Shown here: in pieces, positions 10,653 through 23,144 of the stretch
Numbering within the stretch: position 1 is the first letter of the stretch
Layout: the number at the start of each line of letters is the position of its first letter
Source of the DNA: Platanthera guangdongensis
Lineage: Eukaryota > Streptophyta > Magnoliopsida > Asparagales > Orchidaceae
Assembly: GCA_039583875.1 (NCBI GenBank)
Contig: CM077159.1
Coordinates: 103,253,287 to 103,317,286 of the forward strand
Length of the DNA: 64,000 nt
Direction: 5' to 3'
Made by a program: the position numbers and the translations under genes
The notes under the pieces: generated by a model
Seen by the model: only the letters and a program-made list of their open reading frames with translations
The model's database searches: none
What the model was told of the DNA's origin: nothing

Positions 10653-13558
10653 TCATTTCTTCTTCTGCTTTTCCTTGTTAGTTTTGTCTTGCTTAGAAGG
10701 TCGTGTGAACTTTATTTCTCTATTATGATTTGCTGCTTCTCTTTTGGACATGGTCATGTCAGCAGCTCCAATTATATTGAGAGAGGTTGCTCTAGGTACA
10801 ACAGCCTCTGTATGCAAGTTCATATATGCATCTATATTGAAAAATTTGTTAGCCTTTTCATACCTTTTTAGCTCTTATTTCCTATAGGTTTACATGGTAG
10901 AGTATTGGGATGGATCTCTGCCTTCAGCTTTGGCTTTATTAATCATAGAGAGTCTAACAAGCTCTCGAAATCTGGCCATTCTTGAGGTAGTTTCTGTTTC
11001 AGGATCCACAAAGGGTATTGCGGGTGATTCTGGAGTTTTTGGACTTTCAGCTTTTCCAGTTTTAGATGCTTGCTATTGAATGTCTTGCTGTTGTTGTTGT
11101 TGCTGTTGCCTGCTGCTGCTGGAATACCTGTGCTGACTGCTTCTATGTGACCTTGAGGATCTGTCAGGTTGTCTTTGATATGATTGAGCATATGGAGTAG
11201 AACTCTGAGAAATGTTACCTAAAGCACCAGCAGCAGGAGGAGGAGGAGGACCTCTCTAGTTCCTTTGAGAAGGAGGTGGAGGAGAGTACCTCCTACTTTT
11301 CTTTCTAGCTTTCTGCTCATTCTTGGAAAGATACATCCATGCTGGCATCCCTGGATATGGAGTGATATTCTGCAGAATATAGTATGAAGTATCATGAGTG
11401 GGATTAATCTTATGAGCAGCTTTATGAACAACCTTTCTCTTCTTAACAACTTTCTTCTTGGCTTTAGTATTATCAGAATCATCAGAATCAACATCATCAT
11501 CTTCTTCATCAGAAGATACATGAGGATTGTCATATAGGTCATCAAGTGCCTTCAGAATATCTTGGGAAATTTGTTTTTCAGCTTGAGGAGAAACACATGG
11601 TTCTGGAAGAGCTGTTTCAGCAATAATGGTTTCAGAAATACTTTCAGCAATTAACTTATTTTCTTCTTCAATATCAGCCATAAGAATTTCATCTAAATCT
11701 GGTACAGGACGATCATCCATCTTGTATGTAGAAGGGGAGATAGCCTTTTGTTCTGGGGAGGAGACTAACTCAACAACATTCTCAGTAATATGTTCTTTTA
11801 TGATTACTGGAGGAGCAAAACTTTCCTTGAGTTGCTTGGAAACTGTAGAGCTTATTGGAGAAGTGTATGGTACAATAGTCATAGATGGCTTTGGGCAGAC
11901 TACTGAAAGAAAATTCAAGTGAACTGTATCAAAAAAATTTAATAAACTGAATAAATCAGCTGTGGGATTGACAAAGCAATCACCCACAGTCAAAACTTCT
12001 GGCATATCTATAGATATATCTGTACATAATATATAGTCTATTACTGACTCAGCCTCTATAAGCATATGTACATCAGTCTCTGCATCTGTAAACAAAATTT
12101 TTGCTGCTGCTGCTGCTGGAGCTGGAGCTGCTTCTTCATTGAGCATTTAGGCCTGCCTGATTTCAGTGTATACTGAGATCAGTCCCCTAGAAGTAGAAGG
12201 GATAGAGGAGGCAGTAAGGAGAGAAGCAAAAGAAGAGATAGAGCCAGCAAGAGGTGTAATGGCCTCTGCTATGAGTTGCGTGAGGACTGGAGTGATGTGC
12301 TCCAGGATGGTGGAAAGGGAGGATGAATCTATATCCATAAACTCTGGTGGAGTTTGAGTAGATGCAGATGGATGAGGAGAAGGAGTGCCATCATATGGAA
12401 GAACATCTGGTATGATGTTATCCTGTAAAGGTGATGCAGTAGGAGATGGTATTGGAGTGGAATGGTCATGTACAGGTGAAGTTGGTGTAGATGGTAGGGA
12501 GGTGAGTAGGTTAAAAGTGGGGGATGATAGGAATGTGTCATGACGTATGTCTTGAAGATGAGGTAGAAAAGGAGATGAACGTGGGATGATGTGCTCAGGA
12601 GATAGAACTGGTGTTGGAAGATGTATTGGTGAGGCATGTTGTTGTTGAAGAGGAGGTGGTGATTGAGGAGATGGTGAAAGGATTCTAGTGGGGGAGGGAC
12701 AATTTATGGAAGTGGAGGAGTTGTTGTTTGAAGAGGTGTTGTTGAAGAATAAGATGGAATGGGAACTTCTTCAACACTTGGGTGGGAAGTGGCTGATACA
12801 GCCCTGATGCCCTTAGAAGGTGTGGAAGAGGAGGAAGCCCTGGATAGCTTAGTGATGGTCCTCTCCCACCTTCCAAATAAGGCACAAGTCAGTCTTTTGG
12901 AAGCATTTATGAATATGATCTGGGAGACCATTGATTCAGATGCATTCTCTTGAAGGAATATGCCTAGTATTTTTCCAAAATAGACCTCTTTCTTATTATT
13001 CTTCTTCTTAATTAAATCAAACAGCAGTTTGTCCTAGTTAATTGCTTTCTTTTAAACTAGAACACTCATCACAAGAAATTGGTGCCTGGTGATGTAATCA
13101 TGGGAGATATGCTTGCCAAATAAAACCTTGCCGACAACATCAGCCAAAAATTTATATTCAGCAGATAAATTTTTATTTACAAGTTTGTTTGGGTTCTCTC
13201 CAGTGTGACCCATTTTGGCTAGCATATTATCATACTCAGAATTATCCATCTCTATATCTTCATTTCCATTTATCAGTCCAAAAATTTCAGTCAAAACAGA
13301 GAGGGAAAGAGAGACTTGATTACCGGATATAGGGCCGGTCATAGTATCTACATCGGGTATAGAGGAAGTGAACACCCATTCTCTAATTTCAGTCGCTGCT
13401 ATCTTTATTCTTTGAGTCATGAAATTCAATAGATTTTGGTCTTCAAAAAATTGCAGTATGTCCAAGAATTTCTGGTCTGAGTGTTGGAAAGACTCAAAAT
13501 CAATGTCGAAGCCCATGTCAAACTTCATTTCAGCAAGTGAGGTCGCTGGAATGGCCAT
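10653..13558 (-). pseudogene. ORF3 of D (env-like position), decayed
   Basis: Third ORF downstream of pol, homologous along its length to ORF3 of I. ATG at 13558 (MAIPATSLAEMKFDMGF), stop TGA at 10653-10655. The N-terminal globular part (to 13052) contains SLSLSVLTEIFGLINGNED and SHDYITRHQFLVMSVLV, then TAA and TAG stops; the frame continues to about 12704 (LTCALFGRWERTITKL). A frameshifted Pro/Ser/Thr-rich middle follows, an in-frame TAG at 12147, then an acidic 296-residue block (12146-11256) with EEDDDVDSDDSD, basic KKKVVKKRK and an RRYSPPPP motif. The C-terminus ends in a Lys-rich tail. No signal peptide or membrane span is visible, so a true envelope role is doubtful. Function unknown. 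Confidence 0.75.
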
Positions 13559-13659
13559 TAGTTCGCCTGTAAAAGAAAATAGAGATCAAGTGCAGGGGAA
13601 CAGAAAGCTCGGGGCGGAGCTCAAAGAAAACCTAGATATATGGTTTTCAGAATATGAAG

Positions 13660-13930
13660 CGGCAGACTCCGTCCGACGAAAAATAAAAAATTCTTCGATC
13701 TGGTTTTGACAAAATATTTTATTGATATAAGAATTTGTCGATCTCAGTCTGAAGAAGTGAAAACATTTCATCGATCTTAGTTCGACGAAAATTTTCTGAA
13801 GCAATATCATCGATCTCCGTTCGACAAAAAGAGCTTCACATACATAGAGTTCGTCGATCTCAGTTCGACGAATTTCTCTAGAACTCTTCTCAGTTCATCG
13901 ATCTTCGTTAGACAAATTGAGGTAAATTCT
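13660..13930. repeat. Palindrome array in pol-ORF3 spacer of D
   Basis: Noncoding stretch between the end of pol and the start of ORF3. Dyads with arms TCGTCGA and TCGACGA separated by 6-8 bases recur (for example about 13764-13790, 13810-13827, 13852-13870), along with half-copies. Same place as 58570-58860 in I. Confidence 0.78.
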
Positions 13931-13936
13931 TCGATC

Positions 13937-16900
13937 TCAGACAGAAATATAAATTAAGGCCTCTCCATTGATCATACCAAGCTGATTTATAAAGAACAGA
14001 TGATTCCTTTCATCCAAAGGTTTGGTGAAGATGTCTACTCTTTGCAAATCAGTGTAAATGTATACAAGCTTAATTTTATTTTTATCCACAAACTGTCTAA
14101 TGAAATGTTGCATGATGTCTATGTGCTTAGTCCTACTATGATGCACTGGATTTTATACAATGGAAATTGCACTTGTGTTGTCACATTGTAAAGTTGAATT
14201 ATTTAAGTTGAACCCATAATCTAGGAGTTGATTGTGAATCCACAGCATTTGGGAATAGCAATTGCCAGCTGTTATGTATTCTGCTTCAGCAATTGAAGTA
14301 GACACAGATGACTGTTTTTTGTAAAACCAAGACACTAGTCTCATACAAAGGAACTGGCATATCCCTGAGTTACTTTTTCTGTCCACTCTACATCCAGCAA
14401 AGTCAGCATCTGAGTATCCAGTCAAGTTAAACTCTAACTCAGTCGGATACTAGAGTCCTAGACTATGACAACTCTTTATATATCTTAAAGTCCTTTTTAA
14501 GAAAATAAGGTGAGATTCTTAGGGTTCACTTGGAACCTAGCACAAAGACATGTAGCAAACATAATATCTGGTGTACTTGTTGTAAGATATAATAGGGGAC
14601 CCAACAATGACCCTATATAATTTCTAATCAACAGGTTTCCCATGTTCATCAGAGTTAATTACAGTATGTGTAGCCATAGGTGTTTTCTTGACTGAGGAAT
14701 CTGACATCCCAAACTTTTTGATTAGTTTTTTAGCATACTTAGATTGGGATATAAAGATGCCATAAGGTAGCTTCTTCACTTGAAGACCAAGGAAGTAGGA
14801 GAGTTCACCTATGCTTTCATTTCAAACTTTGAATGCATGGGGTCAGAGAACCTCTTGCATAGTTTGGAATTTGTAGAGCCAAAAATAATGTAATCTACAT
14901 AGATTTGTACTAACAAGATTTGATCCTAATGGTGTCTAGTGAATAATATCCTATCTACAATGCCCCTAGAAAACTTATGCTCTATAAGAAAGCTAGCTAA
15001 GGTTTCATACCAAGCTCTTGGAGCTTGCTTTAAACCACAGAGAGCTTTATGCAATTTAAAGACTTAAGAGGGATGAGTTCGAGAGATAAAACCTGGTGGT
15101 TGATCCACATAAAATTCTTCTTTAAGTTCACCATTTAAGAATTCACTCTTGACATCCATTTAGTACACTTTGAACTTTTTGTAGGCAGCATATGTAAGGA
15201 AGATTCTGATTGCTTCCAGCCTTGCAACAGATGCAAATGTCTGGTCATAGTCAATCCCTTCCTCTTGCATATAGCCTTGAGCAAGCAGCCTTGCCTTGTT
15301 CCGTATAATATTCCCTTGGGCATCAAGCTTGTTTCCAAATACCCATTTAGTTCCAATGACTGGGTGGTCTTTTGGTTTAGAAACTAAATCCCAAACACTG
15401 CATCTCTCAAATTGGTTGTGCTCCTCTTGCATTGTAATAATCTAGTGGGGATCTTGCTCTGCATCTTTAATGGATTGGGGATCAATTTGAGATATGAAGC
15501 AGGCATGCTTCAGGTCTTGGTTGAGTTGATTCCTGGTCTACACACCAACTGAAATGTCTCCAATCACTTGAGATACATGGTGATCTCTAAGGGTGACAAA
15601 TTCAGTAGGTGGAGTTGGTTGTGCAACAGCTTCGGGAATAAATTCCTCTTGTGGAATTATAGTATCTGTTAGAGGTTCTTCACTGATTTCACGATCTTCA
15701 TCTTCACTGTCTTCAGCAATATGTGGATATTGTTGGCTAACAGCCTCATTGGTGAGGGTCAGTTTATTTAACTTCACACACAAATTTGGTTCCTGCAAAG
15801 AGTTACTAGTAGAAATTTCTTTCTCCTTGTAAAACATGTTAGTTTCATCAAATAAAATATGTACAGATTCTTCAATTTTCATGATAGATTTATTAAAGAC
15901 CATATAAGTCTTGCTTACTTGGGAATATCCAAAAAAAATTCCCATTTCAGCCTTCGCTTCAAATTTTCTAAAGTTTTTCTTATTGTTGGTGTGAATGTAA
16001 CATAAGTAACCAAATATTTTCAAATAGTCTACTTTAGGTTTCTTCCCTTTAAGTAGCTCATAAGTAGTCTTTTTCTTAAGATTGTGTATAAGACTTCTAT
16101 TCAGTACATAATTTGCTGTGCTCACAGCCTCTGCCCAAAAGGATAGGGGAAAATGAGTATCTACAAGTAATGTGCCTGCAGATTCAATTAGGGTTCTATT
16201 CATCCTTTCAGCAACCCCATTTTGTCGAGGTGTTCTAGGAGCTGAGAAGAAGTGCCCGATACCTTCCTTCTCTCAGAACTCTTGCATAAGAAGAGACTCA
16301 AACTCAGTACCACGATCACTTTTGATCAATGCAACTGGAGTAGAGTACTCAATTTGTATGTTCTTGATAAAATCTGTAAGAACCTTGAAGTTATCAGACT
16401 TAGATCTCAGAAAGAATACCCAAGTGAATCTATATAAGTAATCTACAATCAGTAAAGTATAAGATTTCCCTCCTAGACTTTGTACTGTAATAGGGCCAAA
16501 AAGGTCCATATGTAGTAAGTTCAATATTCTAGGTGAGTCGCTTTTATTTACTGATTTAAAACTACTTTTAGTTTGCTTCCCTAATTGACAAGCCTTGCAA
16601 AATCTTTCCTTCTTGTAGGGGCAAGAAGACAATCCTCTAACAAGATTGTCCCAAGATAGTTTGGCAATATTTTTCAGATTTACATGACCTAATCTCCTAT
16701 GCCAAAGGTCATTATTGTTACTAGTTTCATTGAACAAACAAATTTCAGATTTGCTGACTGGAAGTTAACTATGTAAATGTTTCCTACTCTACTGCCAGTC
16801 AAAAATACATGATTATCTAAAGAAGTAATAATACAGGAGATTTTATTAAAGGATACCTGAAACCTTTCATCACATAACTGACTTATGGAGATGAGGTTAT

Positions 16901-17115
16901 GCTTCAGTCCATTTACATGTGCAACCTTGCCGAAGGTGACTGCCGCAATCTTGACCTTTCCATAGCCTTCAGTCTGGCCACAATTGGAGTCACCAAATAT
17001 TACTTTAGGTCCTAAATTTGACTTGAAGTTGATTAGGTTGTCTTTATTTCTAGTCATGTGTTTAGAATAGCCACTATCCAGATACCACTGTTACTCTATG
17101 GTAGGATAGTCTTTC
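13937..17115 (-). pseudogene. pol of D (protease, integrase, RT, RNase H)
   Basis: Copia pol in pieces, right to left: protease WYLDSGYSKHMT at about 17090-17050, preceded by a stop; pre-integrase WHRRLGHVNLKNIAKL with CKACQLGKQTK (about 16710-16570); integrase core with LHMDLFGPI and KSDRGTEFESLLM (to 16273); integrase C-terminus (16203-15538) with NYVLNR and FGYSQVSKTY; RT start with [15 protein letters not shown] and [18 protein letters not shown] (15432-15160); RNase H with YSDADFAGCRVDRKS (14425-14153) and the end DIFTKPLDE (14146-13937). Many frame changes and stops between 15135 and 14425, where the RT palm is degenerate. Inactive. Confidence 0.88.
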
Positions 17116-17334
17116 ACCTGCAATAAAACAGATTAGCTATTCTTAACCCAGGTTACCTTGGGTCCTCTTTTCTTCACATAACTGAAACTATAGATATTAG
17201 AATTTTCAGGTTGGCATTTATAACCCAAAGGGTGATATCTTCTTGGTGGTATAATCCATTGATTAAATTGGTTTATGGATGATCTTGGTTGATTGTGATT
17301 TTTAGCAAAGTTATAATTTATGTTAACTTAAACA

Positions 17335-17585
17335 GGGTTTGACGAATTAAAGTGAGTTCGTCGATCTGAGTTTGACGAATGGGAATGAGTTTGTCGAACT
17401 CCACTCAGAGAATGAAAGTAGTAATTCTCTGGGCCCCAAAATCGTCGATCTCTGCTCGATGAACCATACTGGTTTCGTCGATCGTAGTTCAATGAATAGT
17501 TATAATGTAAGTTTGCATTCGGAGTTCGTTGACTTGAGTTCGACGAACTGTACACATTTCGTCGATTGGAGTTCGACGAAATCTA
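17335..17585. repeat. TCGTCGA/TCGACGA array in gag of D
   Basis: At least five dyads, among them 17358-17380, 17443-17463, 17476-17495 and 17559-17580, in the C-terminal gag region. In the gag frame they read as SNSDRR-like peptides (for example SSNSDRRTHFNSSN, about 17345-17390). Confidence 0.78.
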
Positions 17586-18654
17586 TTGAACATTGTTGTA
17601 GTTAGGATTTTTCTTATTCTGTTTCCTTTTCTTATTCTTTATTTTTAACTCAATTTGTTTAACATTATTATCTATCTTTTCTTTTCCTTTCTCTGAAATA
17701 TATTTAATTGGAGTTGATAATATATTCTTCTGGATTAGAGGAGGTAGACTTGATGAAGCACCTAAGCTCGGCTTGTCATTTAACTTGGTATTAACTGTGC
17801 TTGTGATGTCCATCAACTTGATGCTTCTCCCATTTAGGGATTCTTCAAGTTGCCTGACCTCAGCTAACTCAGATTTTAGTGATAATACCTGATCTGCCTC
17901 TGATTCATTTTTTAATTCAATATTTTCAGAAACAAAGTTTTCATGATCTGTTAATTTTTCCCTAAGTATTTTAATTTCTTTTTCCGAATTTATTAAATCT
18001 ATACATAAAGATTTAAATTCAATTTTAAAACTATCTAAATTATAATCAAAGGATGATAATACCTGATCTACCTCTGATTCAGATTCTTCATTATCTGATT
18101 CTTCTATTTATTCCTCAGTGTCAGATGGGCTGCAAGAGGCATTGTTAGCCATAAGGCAAACTTCCCATGCCTTCGCTTCTTCTTTCACTTCACTGGAGCT
18201 AGAGGATGAGGATTCATCTTCAGTGTCACTCCAGGTTTCAGCAACAAAGCCCTTCTCTTTTCTCTTGTGCTTGCTGGAAGAAGGCTTGCTGTAATGCAAT
18301 TTTTTGGAGTCCATCTCTCTTCTTCTTTCCTTCTTTTGATTCTAAGGACACTCTGAGATAAAGTGCCCTGGCTTCCTGTACCCAAAACAAAAAATTTCTT
18401 TAGTGGGTGTTTTGTCATACCTGGGTTTGTCATCATGCCTTGATGACTTTCTCCTGAAGTCCTTCCTTGCCATCTTGTAGAATCTCTTGGCTAGGAGACT
18501 CAGGAGTTCTTCACTGGAAGTTGAAGTTTCTATTTCTTCTGCAGCTTTAAAAGCTATGTTCTGCTCCTTTCTTGATGTTGTTGGAGTCTTCTGTTCTGCA
18601 GCTTCCATGACTTGATTAGCTGCTCATATGATTTGAGCTTGCCTAGAAGAGATT

Positions 18655-20017
18655 TGATGGCGCCATGGATCCCCGTCTGAAAGCGTTCGTGGATTGGGAC
18701 GGTCGTTGTCGCAAGCTCACGGATGGTATTTCTACCTCGACGCCAACGCCGCCGCCAAAGCGTTCGTGGATTGGGACAGTTGTGGCCGCAAACTCACGGA
18801 TGGGATTTCTACCTCGACGGCAACGCCGCCGCCACTATTAAATAAAATATATAATTATGAATAAAATAATTATAATTATATTTTTTTATTAAATTGTTAT
18901 TTTATCGATTGTTATTTTAAGCAATCTTATTTCAAGCATTTTAATTTTGTATTGCATGATGGGTGCTTATTACCATCTTGCATTTTTTATTCTTCATGCA
19001 AACTCTATGCTTTATTTAATTCATGATGGGTGCATATAACCATCATGAGGGTGTTAATTTTCTAAGGTGGAGATTGAGTGGTGTAGCCTATATATTGGCA
19101 TGGATTGTTTTCATATGGTTAAGTTGAATGAGAATTTGAAATCCTACCTCCAAAAGGAATCTCACCCCTCTCCCTCCTATTCTAATTTCGGCTCCCTCTC
19201 AATCCTAGCCTTCTCTCCCTCTCCTAGCCACCAACCTCCCCTCCCTCATTCTCTCGGCCACGCAAAGCCCCTCCTTCACAAGCCACCACCCCCTAGCCTC
19301 CTCTCCCTTTCATCCATAGCCGACTGACCTCTCTCAAGTACAACCCGACCAACCCCTTCCCCCTTTAAGGAAGAATCCGGCGACCCCTCTCTCTTGGTGG
19401 TTAGAGCAAGGTTCTTATGGTAATCTCTCGAGGATCTCGGTCAAGGCGTGACGCGACAAAGGAGGACGAGTTTCCTCTCCATTCTACGTAACACCGGCGG
19501 AACCGTGGAAGAGCGATTCAAGCTAGATAACCAGAATCACCTATTCCGGTTTGGGTAACGAAAATCTCTACAGCTGTGTGTTTTGTCCTCTTGATAGATC
19601 TTGTGGCATATGCGTGTTGCGTGGCTTGTGAAGTATTTGAAATTTTGTGGTTAAAATTACATTGATATTGTTGGTGTTTTATTTTTTATGTTTAAGTTCG
19701 TGAGACGTGGCGTCCCTCGTTTTATTTTGTTGGGAGAGAACCACCCTTGTCCGAATCTTTTGTTTTCGGTGGATTCTCTTTTCGCACAACAACGCTCGAC
19801 CGAACCGTGTGGGTTCCTTTCGCTTGAGAGGACCTTGGCCTATCGCCTTGGTACTATCTTGAAGGGCTTTGCGAACCCTCCGTTGTCTATGTTTAATGAA
19901 TATCCGAGTTGGGAGGTTGCTGCATTTTGGTTGCTTGAGTGTGACGTGAGAGTTAGCGGAGAGCGTTGTGTTAGTTACGTCGATCACCATAACGCCCAAA
20001 AGGACTAGCCTGCAACA
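18655..20017 (+). mobile_element. Solo LTR L of a chromovirus related to F
   Basis: 1363 bp insertion in the gag of D with TG...CA ends (TGATGGCGCC to GCCTGCAACA) and a perfect TSD AGATT (18650-18654, 20018-20022). The start TGATGGCG, the end CCTGCA(A/T)CA, the TTGTTGGGA(G/T)A and CGGTGGATTCT/TTGGTGGATCT blocks and the GGCCTAT phrase match the LTR of F, so it is an LTR of a related family. No internal region remains: the usual product of LTR-LTR recombination. Strand is taken from F. Confidence 0.88.
18680..18833 (+). repeat. 77 bp tandem duplication at the start of L
   Basis: Two adjacent 77 bp copies (18680-18756, 18757-18833), each beginning AAAGCGTTCGTGGATTGGGA and ending in a CGCCGCC run, with about eight differences. 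It lies in the part of the LTR that in F is still protein-coding. Confidence 0.88.
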
Positions 20018-20655
20018 AGATTCTGTACAAATCTCATTAAGACTTCTGGCCACCTTGATTGGCCAAATTCTGGAATCCCATGAGCTTGGGAAGCACATGA
20101 GCATTTTGTCATTGACCTCAGTGAGAGAGATGTCTTTGTCCAAGGTCTTCAGCTCACTGATAATTGAACTTAATCTATTGTACATATCACTAACAGATTC
20201 TGGTTCTTCCTTCTTAAAGTTCTCATACTGGGAGATGAGAGTTGATCTTCTGTCTTTTCTCTCATCAGCTGATCCAGCAACCATCTAATTTAGAGAGTCC
20301 AGATGGGTTTTGCAGTTGTGCATTCAGCCACTTTCTGAAATATGTCATCTGATATAGTCTGAGCCAATATATTCATGACCTTTTCATCTGCAATCTTTGC
20401 CTTTTTCTGAAAATCTGTCCACTCAGGTGGTGGAACAGGTGGGGGAACAACATGAGTGCTTGAAGTAGAGGTAGATGTGGTACCTGTAGGTTGAGGGGGA
20501 CCTTTCAAAATAGAATTATATATATCCTCATCAATAGAATTCATATATAGCCTAATTCTTGCATTCCAGATTTCAAATTTATTCAAGTTGCAGACTGGAG
20601 GTCTGGTGCTTGCATAATCTTTGTTCTGTGAATGCTGTGAAATAATCAAAACTAG

Positions 20656-22227
20656 GAATAGAGTATGTTAAAACTTTTGGCTGTTTTTGAATATTATCAA
20701 TGTAAATAAAATATGTGATACCAGTAGTAGTAAAAGAAAGAAAAGATAATCTAATCTAATCTACCACATCACAACAAACTAGTCTATCACAGCCACAGCA
20801 AGAACAACAAGACAAATGGCAACCAGACAACACAAGAAATTTTATAGTGGTTCCCCAACCTGGGTACATCCACTCTTCTACCACCATGGTAGGAATCCAC
20901 TAGCAGGTTTTTAATCAGGTGACTGCCACCACAAGATCTATTTCCAGGGAGATCTCACAACCCTTTGAGCTTTTGATCAGGTGCCCAAAAACCAAATAAA
21001 CTTTTGAAGGGAGTTAATAAACCCTTTATACAGGAGGGGAGAGAGATTTGATGATTTCTTCTCTTTCTCAAACAACTGAGAAGACTTAGTGGATTGTTGT
21101 TGTCAAGACTCCTTCAGAATCACTTGGAGCCTTGCACATGGTTTAGGCCTTTAGCCTTGACTTCAGATGATCCAGGAACTTCTGACTAATTCAGAGATTA
21201 TTGTCCTTGAAAGCTCCTGGAGTTGAACTTAAAGAAGACTCTTGATAGTGATTGTTGTTCTTCTTCTTCTTTAGTAAGATCAAGGAGAAAACAAAGTGTT
21301 TTCTGCACAGAGAATTTCTGAATGTTGTTTCTGTATTCTCTGGCTCTCTCTATTACTTCTGTTGTGTATTACTGAACAGAGAAAAATCTCTTTTTTTTAT
21401 TCTTTGTCAAAAATACTCCTTTGAATTTTGAATTGTCTGCATTGAACGTTGATTGCCTGGAGAATGAAAATCGGTTGGAGAACAATGTCTTTAATCTGTT
21501 TCCCCAACTATCCTAATAAATTAAGAAAGTAATTAACCTGATGAAGACCATAATCAATGCTGCCAATAACAGCTATATTCAGAGAATATGTGCATTAATT
21601 ACTCAGGAAATTATTCCTACATAATATATGGAATATGGACAGAAAATGAGGAATATTCTAAGTCTGGAACTGCAACAGAAATTGTTGACCATAGAAAAGA
21701 TTTAGTCGACCTGAGAACCAAGTTCGTCGAGCTGAGAAATCATGTTCGTCGACCTGAGAAAACTGGTTCGTCGACCTGAGATCCAAGTTCGTCAACTTGA
21801 GCATAGTGAACTGCATTCTATGAATAACTTGCCAATTCTGCGATCCATGTTCGTCGAGCTTATAATCTGTCTTCGTCGAGCTGAGTTCAGAGAAAATATT
21901 CTGAAAAGAATGTGTTGAAGTTGAACTCCAGACTTCATCGACCTGAGCTCGAATATCGTCGAGCTCAACTCAGAGAATTAACACTGAGTTCGTGGATCAT
22001 CGATCGACGATCGTCGAGCTGAGTTCGAAGAACGTCGAACTCATATACTGAACTTTGAATTTCTTCTAAGTCTTGAGTCTCCTGAAGTCTTCTGCTGGCT
22101 GGTCCATGTAAGTTGAACCTTATGACTTAGCCTAGACTCTAGGACACGAATACATGACCCTGGCTATACATTGTGGGTCAGTCTTCCTAATTAGTGAACT
22201 TAGCCCAAATCAACCAGGGATCCAACA
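20656..22227 (-). repeat. 5' LTR of D, lacking its 3' end
   Basis: 1572 bp; aligns to 8908-10481. The first 44 bp of the plus-strand view (the U5 end with the CTCTAGAGGGG block) and the PBS are absent, and gag sequence starts within about 6 bp. The right end GGATCCAACA is followed by the TSD CCATG. It carries the palindrome array at about 21685-22045. Confidence 0.9.
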
Positions 22228-22232
22228 CCATG

Positions 22233-23144
22233 GCTCCTAGTTTGCTTGCCTCTCCTTCGGATGGACCAAAGCAAGTAGATAGGACTGATCTTGATCTTCT
22301 AATTTCTCTCAAGAAAGTTGTTCGTTCATTCACTCAGCATCGTCTTGCAGGTGTGGTAAATTACACCAAACTGTCTCCTCGGGCACAGAGTTTTGCTTTT
22401 GCTCTCTCGCTAATGTTCTTCATGCGTTTTATCATGATGATCTGATTATTTCACATTGGAAAGCTGCTATGGATGTGATGATGAAAATTATAACTCAACG
22501 GTGTACTTCGTCTCTTGTTCCCACTCCTCATGGTGCTCATGTGGTTGGCTACCCTTGGGTATTTGTTATCAAGTATCTTCCTGATGATACAGTTGATTGT
22601 TACAAAGCCTGTCTTGTGGCCAAAGGATTTACGCAAACTTATGGTGTGGAATTCTTTGATACATTCTCTCCTGTTTCCTGGATTACTACGATCCTTGTTC
22701 TCTTTTCTGTGGATGTGAACAAAGATTGGGAAATGTCTTAGTTGGATGTCAAGAATGCCTTTCTTTATGTGGATTTGAACGAGATAGTTTATATGGAGCA
22801 ACCTCCTGGGTTTGTTGCTCAGAGGGAGACTCAGGTGTGTAAGTTGAATAAATCGATCTATGGTCTTAAGCAGAGTGCAAGAGCCTAGTTTGAAAAGTTT
22901 AATGAGGTTATTTTTATTGATGGATTTGTTCGAAGCACTGCAGATCACTTTTTGTTTATTCAGAAGACCTCGTCTTGGCTGGTAATTCTTGCAGTGTATG
23001 TGGATGATATCCTTCTTACTTGGGATGATAGGAAAGACATTGATATGACAAAGCAACATCTGCTCCGACATTTTGTTAAAAAGGATATGGGGTCTCCTAA
23101 GTACTTTCTGGGGATTGAGATATCTCTAAAACCTGGTTCTATCG
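22233..23144 (+). pseudogene. pol of C, middle part (reverse transcriptase)
   Basis: Continuation of C after D. A linker with NYTKLSPRAQSFAFAL, then copia RT: WVFVIKYLPDDTVDCYKACLV-type residues (about 22557-22620), [22 protein letters not shown] (22742-22765), [24 protein letters not shown], and the catalytic segment AVYVDDILL (about 22994-23020) with both Asp present. Stops at 22739 and at the codon after SARA; a frameshift near 22445. K interrupts at 23145 after GIEISLKPGSIV, duplicating TATCG. Confidence 0.9.

Larger units (their letters stand above)
17340..20649 (-). pseudogene. gag of D, split by solo LTR L
   Basis: N-terminal capsid part 20649-20023 with RLYMNSIDEDI and VARSLNEICTES-like residues; then L is inserted (18655-20017). 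It continues at 18654 with the zinc knuckle FCFGYRKPGHFISEC (first ligand pair altered: CFGY in place of CFGC, so the second Cys is lost), a Ser-rich acidic region with ETWSDTEDESSSS (18314-18108) and a C-terminal part (17816-17583) ahead of the palindrome array. No ATG is found in frame between the family's start region and the LTR junction at 20656: the first codon of the open frame is TTG at 20649. Several frameshifts. Confidence 0.82.
8864..22227 (-). mobile_element. Element D: SIRE/Maximus-like Ty1/copia, near full length
   Basis: 13.4 kb minus-strand insertion into the pol of C with a perfect 5 bp TSD CCATG (8859-8863 and 22228-22232). From right to left: 5' LTR, gag, pol, ORF3, polypurine tract, 3' LTR. 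It carries a nested solo LTR in gag (L). The PBS and the last 44 bp of the 5' LTR are missing. All three ORFs contain stops and frameshifts. It belongs to the same family as A and I. Confidence 0.93.

Noticed and set aside
19067..19327. Pro/Ser-rich ORF inside L
   Set aside because: Pyrimidine-rich leader of an LTR, matching the CT-rich leader of F at 36955-37100; TG...CA ends and TSD show the whole block is a solo LTR.
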